Positions 28,044 to 33,306 of a stretch of DNA of 33,306 nt are shown here, piece after piece. The stretch lies in assembly GCA_031404155.1 (NCBI GenBank), contig JANNGZ010000417.1, positions 1 through 33,306 of the forward strand. The letters are read 5' to 3'. Made by a program: the position numbers and the translations under genes. Within the stretch, counting starts at the first letter, position 1; each line of letters starts with the position of its first letter. The notes under the pieces are model-generated. The model made no database searches, was not told the DNA's origin, and saw nothing but the letters and a program-made list of their open reading frames with translations. The DNA comes from JANNGZ01 sp031404155 (GTDB lineage: Bacteria; Pseudomonadota; Gammaproteobacteria; Burkholderiales; Burkholderiaceae_C).

Positions 28044-29256
28044 GTTGTTCGAGGCTGATCTGGAGCCGGAGTTGAGGGCCAAGGATTATGTCATCCGGGT
28101 GTTCGACGACCTCGGCGAGATCGACGCGGCCACCTGGAACTCGCTGCTCAAAAAACAGGCCGCGCCCACACCCTTCATGCGCCACGAATACCTGCTCGCG
28201 CTGCAGCACTCGGGCAGCGCGGCGGACGAGAGTGGCTGGGCCACTCAGTTCATCGGCGTGTTCGCACGCGAACAGCTGGTGGCCGCCTGCCCGCTGTACC
28301 TGAAGAGCCACTCCTACGGCGAGTATGTGTTCGACTGGGCCTGGGCCGACGCCTACCAGCGCCACGGCCTGGCCTACTACCCCAAGCTGCTCGGCGCGGT
28401 GCCGTTCACGCCGGTGCCGGGCTCGCGGCTGCTGGCGCGCGATGCCGCCGTGCGCGCGCTGCTGATCGACGCGATCGGCGCATTCATGGCCCAGGCCGAG
28501 CTCTCGTCGGCGCATGTGCTCTTCGTGGATGAGGTCGAGCGGGCAGCGTTCGAAGCCGCGGGCTGGATGCTGCGCCGCGGCGTGCAGTTCCACTGGACCA
28601 ACCGCGAGCCCGCGGCGTATGCCGGCTTCGCCGATTTCCTTGCCAGCCTGCAACGCGAGAAGCGCAAGAAGATCGCGCAAGAGCGGCGGCGGGTGCGCGA
28701 GGCAGGCATCGAATTCAGCACGCATGAAGGCGACGGCATCGACGAAGCCTTGTGGAACTTTTTCCACCGCTGCTACATGCGCACCTACCGCGCGCACCAC
28801 TCCACGCCCTACCTCACGCGCGAGTTCTTTGCCGAAATGGCGCACGGTTTCTCAAGGCACTGGCTGATGTTCGTGGCGCGGCGCGGCGCAACCCCGATCG
28901 CCTGCTCGCTGATCGCGCTGGACCCCGAGCGCGGCGTGGCCTATGGCCGCTACTGGGGCGCGGTCGAGCAGGTGCCCTGCCTGCACTTCGAGGCCTGCTA
29001 CTACCAGCCGCTGCAATGGTGCATCGAGCAGGGCTACCAGCGCTTCGAAGGCGGCGCGCAGGGCGAGCACAAGATGGCCCGCGGGCTGCTGCCGGTCGCC
29101 ACGCACTCGGCCCACCGCCTGGCGCACCCACGCTTCGCCAGCGCGGTGGCCGACTTTCTCGAGCGTGAGGGCGAAGGCATCGCGGAGTACATGGACGAGC
29201 TCAACGAGCGCGACCCCTTCAAGGCCGCGCCGCCGGGCAGCGCGCCTACTCCTTGA
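28042..29256 (+). CDS. FemAB/GNAT-like protein (DUF482, PF04339)
   Basis: A 404-residue protein resembling the DUF482 group, sometimes labelled peptidoglycan biosynthesis protein or GNAT acyltransferase. Conserved stretches include PTPFMRHEYLLALQ, SYGEYVFDWAWADAY, REKRKKIAQERRRV and YQRFEGGAQGEHKMARG. No signal peptide or membrane span is visible. The start is uncertain: ATG at 28042 shares its CATG with the nadE start on the other strand and has no Shine-Dalgarno sequence. TTG at 28072 has GGAG six bases upstream and would give 394 residues. The 3' end overlaps the convergent M16 gene by 11 bases. Substrate unknown. Confidence 0.85.
28085..28093 (-). promoter_or_regulatory. Possible extended -10 promoter of nadE-glnB
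   Basis: TGACATAAT on the minus strand is the same 9-mer as in the ilv promoter. It lies 41 bases before the nadE ATG and inside the 5' end of the divergent FemAB-like gene. There is no -35 match at 16-18 bases. Confidence 0.4.
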
Positions 29257-31957
29257 AGTCGCCCGCGAACACGAACACGAACTTCGTCGGCTGAAGGTAT
29301 TTGCGCAGCGCGGCGTTCACCTGCGCCGGTGTCAGCGCGGCGATCGCCTCGTCGACCTTCTGCGCCAGCGCCAGCGTGCGGTCCAGGTACAGGTTGCTCG
29401 CCAGCAGGCCCGCCACGCTCGCGTCCTGCGCGCGCCCGAGCTTGCGGTAGTTGAGCAGCCCGCGAACGCCAGACTTGACCTCATCGGCGGTGAAGCCGTC
29501 CTTGATCGCACGCGCCACCTCCTCGTTGAACGCGGCCTCGACCCGCTTGCCGTTCTGCGGCGCGAAGATGCCCTCCATGTTCCAGTCCGAGTCGGGCTCG
29601 AACGGGTTCCACTGCACGTAGCTCTGCACGCTGTACGACAGGCCATCCTTCTCGCGGATGCGTTTCCACAGGCGCGAGTCGCCCCCCGCGCCGAGCAGCC
29701 AGTTGGCGAGCATGAAAGCGGGGTAGTCGGCATGGGTGTCGTTCAGCGGCACGCTCAGGCGCGCCATCACCACCGCGTTCTGCTTGTCCGGCGCCTTGAG
29801 TTGCAGCCGCGTGCCGGCCACCTCGACCGCAGGCTGCGGCACCCGCTGGAACGCCTGCGCGTTCTTCCAGGTGCCGAACGCACTCTCGAGCGCGGCGCGG
29901 GTTGCGGCCGCGTCAAAGTCGCCAACGGCAGCGAACTGCGCGAAACCGGTGCCGTAGAAACGACGATGAAACTCGCGCAGCTGCTCCACGGTCACCGCGC
30001 CGGTATCGGCGACGATCTCGTCGAAGCTGCGGGCATGGCGCACATCGCCCCGCGGGTAAGGGTTGCCGTGGCGCTCCAGCGCGTTGGCCGCCATCGCCTC
30101 GGGTTCCTTGCGCTGCTCCTCGACCGACGCCAGCGCCTGGGTCTTCACCTCTTGCAGCGCCTCGGGCGGGAAGTTGGATTCGCGCAGGAGCTCGCCCACC
30201 AGCCCGATCAGCGCAGGCAGGTGTTCGCGCTTGGTGCTCATCGACAACGCCAGCCGCTCCGCGCTGGCGTCGAAGCCGACCTCGGCTTGCAGGGCGTCGA
30301 TGCGGTCACGAATCTGCTGCCGGCTCGAGCGTGTCGTGCCTTTGTCGAGCAGCGCGCCCACCATCTCGGCCACCGCACGCTGGCCCTTCAGGCTCTGCTC
30401 GTCGCCGTAGCGCAGCACCAGGGTTGCGCGCACCGCGTTGCCGCGGGTGGCCTTGGGCAGCAGCGCGAGCTTCATGCCACTGGGCAATGCCGAGCGCTGG
30501 GTGCGCGCGTCGATGTTGGCCGGCGTCGCCTCGAAGGCCTCGGCCAAGGCCAGCGAGGCGCTCGGCTTGAAATCCTTCAACTGCTCGACCACGTCCACCC
30601 GCGCGGGTGCTGGCGCGCGCTGCGGCAGCTCCGTTGGAACATAACTTCCGCTGGTGCGGTTGCTGCGCAATAGCCGCTGCATCGCCACACGCTGCACCTG
30701 CTCCAGCGTGAGCCCGCGCACCCGGTCGCGGACCAGAAAGAAGAGCCGCCAGTCCCCCTGCGCCACCGCGTCCGACAGCGCCACGCCAACCGTCTCTGGG
30801 TTCGTGAAGCGCTGGTCCCAGGCTTTCAGGAACGAGATGCGCGCGCGGTTCAGTTCCTCCGCGCTCACCGGCTCCAGCGCAAACGACTCCAGCGCGGCGG
30901 TCAGCTCGCGGCGTGCGACATCCAGGTCCTGGTCCGGCGCGAGCTGCGCGCCGAACATCATCACGCCGGGGTCGTGCAGGTCCCAGGCCCAACCCCAGAC
31001 CGACGCCGCGAGTTGTTTCTGCACCAGCCTCTTGAAGAGCCGCCCGGACGGGTTGTCGGACAAGATGAGCGCCAGCGCCTCGGCCGCTGCGTAGTCCGGG
31101 TGCGCCGCCGGTGGCGCGTGATACGCCGCGATCAGCAGCGGCACGCCGCCATTGCGGCGCAGCGTGAAGGCGCGCTCGCCGTCTTGCGCCGCGTCCAGCG
31201 TGTACAGGCGCGGCAACACGCGCTTTGGTTTGGGAATGCGGCCGAAGCTCTGGCTCACCCAGGCCAGCACTTTCTGCACCTCGAACTTGCCGCTCACCAC
31301 CAGGGTCGCGTTGTCCGGCTGGTAGTGGGTTCGATAAAAAGCCTGCAAGCGACCGATGTCCACGTTCTCGACATCGGCGCGGGCGCCGATCGTCGTCTTG
31401 CCATAGTTGTGCCAGTCGAACATCGTGGCCAGCGCACGTTGCCAAAGGATGCGGACCGGGTCGTTCTCGCCCATCTCCATCTCGTTGCGCACCACGGTCA
31501 TCTCGCTGTCGAGATCCTTCTTTGCAATGAAGCTGTTGACCATCGCGTCGGCCTGCCAGCCGAGGTACCAGCGCAGGTTGTCCTCGTTGGCGGCGAAGCT
31601 GGCGAAGTAGTTGGTGCGGTCGTTGCCGGTGGTGCCGTTCGCGCGCAGGCCGCGCTTGCTGAACTCGGCCCACACGTTGCGGGTCTTGGGCGTGCCCTTG
31701 AAGATCAGGTGCTCCAGCAGGTGCGCCATGCCGGTCTCGCCGTAGCCTTCGTGCCGGGAGCCGACCAGGTAGGTGATGTTGATCGTCGCGGTCGGCTTGC
31801 TGGCGTCGGGAAAGATCAGCACCCGAAGGCCGTTCGCGAGGGTGTATTCGGTGATCCCTTCGACCGAGGCTCCCTTGGTGACGCCGGGGGGAAGCTGTGC
31901 GGTGAGCGGAAATACTCCGAAAAGGACTAACCCGGCAACGGCGCGGAGGAGCCGCAT
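29246..31957 (-). CDS. Zinc metallopeptidase, M16 (insulinase/pitrilysin) family
   Basis: A 903-residue exported protein with two fused M16 units. A signal peptide (about 1-20, ending LTA) precedes the active N-terminal domain, which has the inverted zinc motif His79-Leu-Leu-Glu-His83 and a later glutamate in VVRNEMEMGEND. The C-terminal half is a second M16 fold without the zinc motif, as usual. Substrate is unknown; the family degrades peptides in the periplasm. The open frame runs 62 codons further upstream, but that part is translated octamer repeat. Most of the gene has Burkholderiales-like codon use, while the first 45-50 codons use TTT, GTA, CTT, GGA and GGG more freely, as does the sequence upstream. 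Confidence 0.9.
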   Translation of the reverse strand: MRLLRAVAGLVLFGVFPLTAQLPPGVTKGASVEGITEYTLANGLRVLIFPDASKPTATINITYLVGSRHEGYGETGMAHLLEHLIFKGTPKTRNVWAEFSKRGLRANGTTGNDRTNYFASFAANEDNLRWYLGWQADAMVNSFIAKKDLDSEMTVVRNEMEMGENDPVRILWQRALATMFDWHNYGKTTIGARADVENVDIGRLQAFYRTHYQPDNATLVVSGKFEVQKVLAWVSQSFGRIPKPKRVLPRLYTLDAAQDGERAFTLRRNGGVPLLIAAYHAPPAAHPDYAAAEALALILSDNPSGRLFKRLVQKQLAASVWGWAWDLHDPGVMMFGAQLAPDQDLDVARRELTAALESFALEPVSAEELNRARISFLKAWDQRFTNPETVGVALSDAVAQGDWRLFFLVRDRVRGLTLEQVQRVAMQRLLRSNRTSGSYVPTELPQRAPAPARVDVVEQLKDFKPSASLALAEAFEATPANIDARTQRSALPSGMKLALLPKATRGNAVRATLVLRYGDEQSLKGQRAVAEMVGALLDKGTTRSSRQQIRDRIDALQAEVGFDASAERLALSMSTKREHLPALIGLVGELLRESNFPPEALQEVKTQALASVEEQRKEPEAMAANALERHGNPYPRGDVRHARSFDEIVADTGAVTVEQLREFHRRFYGTGFAQFAAVGDFDAAATRAALESAFGTWKNAQAFQRVPQPAVEVAGTRLQLKAPDKQNAVVMARLSVPLNDTHADYPAFMLANWLLGAGGDSRLWKRIREKDGLSYSVQSYVQWNPFEPDSDWNMEGIFAPQNGKRVEAAFNEEVARAIKDGFTADEVKSGVRGLLNYRKLGRAQDASVAGLLASNLYLDRTLALAQKVDEAIAALTPAQVNAALRKYLQPTKFVFVFAGDFKE

Positions 31958-32062
31958 GGCGACCTGACCTCTGAGGGGGACTTGCTGCGGAGAATCAATC
32001 CGGAAACTACCCCAGATCGGCCCGCATGTCGATGCCGCTTCTTTGCGGAGGACTGACGCGGT

Positions 32063-32110
32063 GCAAAGGCGCAAAGACGTAAAGACGTAAAGACGTAAAG
32101 ACGCAAAGTA
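32063..32110. repeat. 8-bp tandem octamers, array 1
   Basis: Six consecutive octamers of the form G(C/T)AAAGAC: GCAAAGGC, GCAAAGAC, three GTAAAGAC, then GCAAAGTA. The array ends six bases before the stop codon of the amidohydrolase remnant. Octamers of this kind are scattered between genes in several environmental phyla and are not typical of Burkholderiales. Confidence 0.92.
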
Positions 32111-32115
32111 AACTG

Positions 32116-32487
32116 CTATTTGGGTTCTACTCGCCACCACCACTGCGTAGCGAGCGCCTTCTCCCGCGGCCAGATTTCCTTGAGGGTCTCCGCTTCGTAG
32201 AGCCTGCCATTCTTCATGACATAGCGGATCGACGCTGAATTCTCAGGTCTCTCGAGGGGAATCAGGTCGAGCACCTGGAGATCGGCCAGCTTGCCGGGCT
32301 CGAGTGACCCTACATCCATGGCCAGTCCGACGGCATCGGCGCTGTGAAGCGTGGCCACCCGAAGCGCGTCGTGGGGCTTCATGCCGCCGCTCCCGATCAT
32401 CCACAGCTCCCAATGCACTCCGATGCCCTGGACTTCTCCGTGGGAGCCGAGGCCAACGCGCCCTCCGGCCTCGACCAGCTTGGTGGG
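32116..32487 (-). pseudogene. Amidohydrolase, 3' remnant only
   Basis: About 124 codons similar to the C-terminus of the amidohydrolases often fused to TolB-like propeller domains. Visible stretches are VEAGGRVGLGSHGEVQGIG, HWELWMIGSGGM and DVGSLEPGKLADLQVLDL, then IRYVMKNGRLYEAETL, ending in WWWRVEPK. Similarity stops at about 32487, exactly where an octamer array begins, and no start codon or N-terminal part of the enzyme follows upstream. The metal-binding histidines of the main barrel are missing, so it cannot be active. It probably came from a full gene broken by rearrangement, or it marks an assembly join. Confidence 0.8.
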
Positions 32488-32489
32488 GC

Positions 32490-32513
32490 GCGAAGACGCG
32501 GAGACGCGAGGAC
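32490..32513. repeat. 8-bp tandem octamers, array 2
   Basis: Three octamers GCGAAGAC, GCGGAGAC and GCGAGGAC, followed by GCGTGTCT. They share the GCRRRGAC form and orientation with array 1 at 32063-32110. They lie between the truncated end of the amidohydrolase remnant and the stop codon of the DUF4440-like gene. Confidence 0.85.
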
Positions 32514-32519
32514 GCGTGT

Positions 32520-33306
32520 CTACTCCGCAATATACCGCCAGGGATCCTTGGTGGTCGCGCGGCGCCAGATGGTGAAGAACGGAAATCCTGCCGGCGTCGA
32601 CCCATCCGCGGCCTTCGCGTTGGGCCGGATCATGCCGATCGTCACCCCGAGGTCGCCGCTGCCGGCGACGATGACCCGATCGGGCGCCCAGGAGACCGGA
32701 CTCGGGCCCGATGGATCGCCGGCGGAAACGGCCCGGCCGATTGCCTCCGACCCGACCACGAATCCGGGTTCGTTCGGCCCCCCCATGTTGACAGCGTCCG
32801 CCGTCCCGTACTTCGCGAACGCCGCCCCCAGTCCGATCTTCTGTGCTTCATCGGAAAACGCGCGCTCGGCCTGATCGAGACTCTGGCGAAACCGCTCGAG
32901 CGCCGAGGCATCGTTCGACGGCGCCACCATGCTGGTCGGAAGCGCTGCGGGCAGGAGGGCCATCGACACCTGACCCTCGGGCCGGCGGCCCCGCTTGTAG
33001 ACCGCGACGCGCCATCCTTCCGGTCCCTTGACCCAGTACGCGAGGTACTTGACCGGCACGACCGACTTGTCGGCTTTGTGGAGCGTCATGTAGCCGAAGG
33101 TGAATCCGTGCCGGCCATCTGCCGAGACGCCTCCGCGGATCGGCGTCCACTCGAGGCGGGAGCCGGCGTTGTCGGGGTTGGCGTTGAGGGCGGCGCGCAC
33201 CTCGGCGATCCCGTTGGCAAACTTGTTTCCCGGGATCGGCCCCATCACCACGTCATCGGTAAACATGGGAGTGATCCCGCTGAGCCAGAGCTTCGTCGAG
33301 GGGCTG
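32520..33306 (-). CDS. DUF4440/SnoaL-like protein, partial
   Basis: An open frame that runs off the right edge, so the N-terminus is missing. Residues visible begin before GITPMFTDDVVMGPIPGNKFANGI. The first part resembles the end of a DUF4440 (NTF2-like fold) domain: a catalytic-pocket segment, then beta strands GFTFGYMTLHKADKS and KYLAYWVKGPEGWRVAVYKRGRR. A second region from about FRQSLDQAERAFSDEAQK to WRYIAE has the same plan (LGVTIGMIRPN, FPFFTIWRRATTKDPWRYI), so the protein seems to hold two such domains. Function is unknown; NTF2-like folds bind small hydrophobic ligands. An internal ATG at 33266 is within the fold and is unlikely to be the start. Confidence 0.75.
   Translation of the reverse strand, partial: SPSTKLWLSGITPMFTDDVVMGPIPGNKFANGIAEVRAALNANPDNAGSRLEWTPIRGGVSADGRHGFTFGYMTLHKADKSVVPVKYLAYWVKGPEGWRVAVYKRGRRPEGQVSMALLPAALPTSMVAPSNDASALERFRQSLDQAERAFSDEAQKIGLGAAFAKYGTADAVNMGGPNEPGFVVGSEAIGRAVSAGDPSGPSPVSWAPDRVIVAGSGDLGVTIGMIRPNAKAADGSTPAGFPFFTIWRRATTKDPWRYIAE

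Noticed and set aside
31958..32143. Upstream extension of the M16 peptidase by 62 codons
   Set aside because: The extension translates the octamer repeat (LRLYVFTSLRL) and precedes a good signal peptide that begins at 31957.
32063..32513. Octamer arrays as a CRISPR array
   Set aside because: The period is 8 bp with no spacers, and there are no cas genes.

Overview
The window looks like a chromosome segment of a high-GC betaproteobacterium of the order Burkholderiales, most like the Rubrivivax/Leptothrix/Ideonella group. The basis is gene order and protein character: tig-clpP-clpX-lon, hpnC-hpnD-hpnE, ilvI-ilvH-ilvC-pssA-leuA, a sigma factor/DUF3619/DUF3106/RDD cluster, and nadE-glnB. Almost all of it is core housekeeping sequence. 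I see no phage, transposase or CRISPR array.

Layout, left to right. (1) 1-6270, minus strand: tRNA-Leu(UAG), trigger factor, ClpP, ClpX, Lon and tRNA-Gly(GCC), a protein folding and quality-control block with internal promoter and terminator signals. (2) 6361-10919, minus strand: a periplasmic adaptor lipoprotein and an RND pump, behind a sigma70-like promoter with a TetR-type operator on its start site. (3) 10962-13971, plus strand: hpnC, hpnD and hpnE, overlapping end to end, which make squalene for hopanoids or related triterpenes. (4) An IclR-type regulator (plus) and a PBP7-like D,D-endopeptidase (minus). (5) 16026-22327, minus strand: branched-chain amino acid synthesis (ilvI, ilvH, ilvC, leuA) with pssA (phospholipid synthesis) inside it. 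A short leader peptide with four consecutive Leu codons and a terminator hairpin precede leuA, which suggests leucine-dependent attenuation. (6) 22578-25933, plus strand: an ECF-like sigma factor, DUF3619, DUF3106 and RDD proteins joined by ATGA overlaps, then dgkA and a LOG-family gene. (7) 25989-31957: glnB and nadE (minus), a FemAB/GNAT-like gene (plus) whose likely start overlaps that of nadE, and a two-domain M16 peptidase (minus).

The last 1.4-1.5 kb (about 31.8-33.3 kb) has a different character. It contains 8-bp octamer repeats, a 5'-truncated amidohydrolase remnant bracketed by those octamers, and a DUF4440-type gene cut by the window edge. These resemble Acidobacteriota-like rather than Burkholderiales sequence, and codon choice appears to change inside the 5' end of the M16 gene. 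Either a horizontal acquisition or a chimeric assembly join would explain this.

I did not find a convincing wholly new defence or mobile system. The best leads are the leuA leader/attenuator, the TetR-type operator with no regulator gene nearby, the coupled sigma/DUF3619/DUF3106/RDD cluster, and the octamer-bounded right end. All functional calls come from reading motifs by eye; no database search was run.
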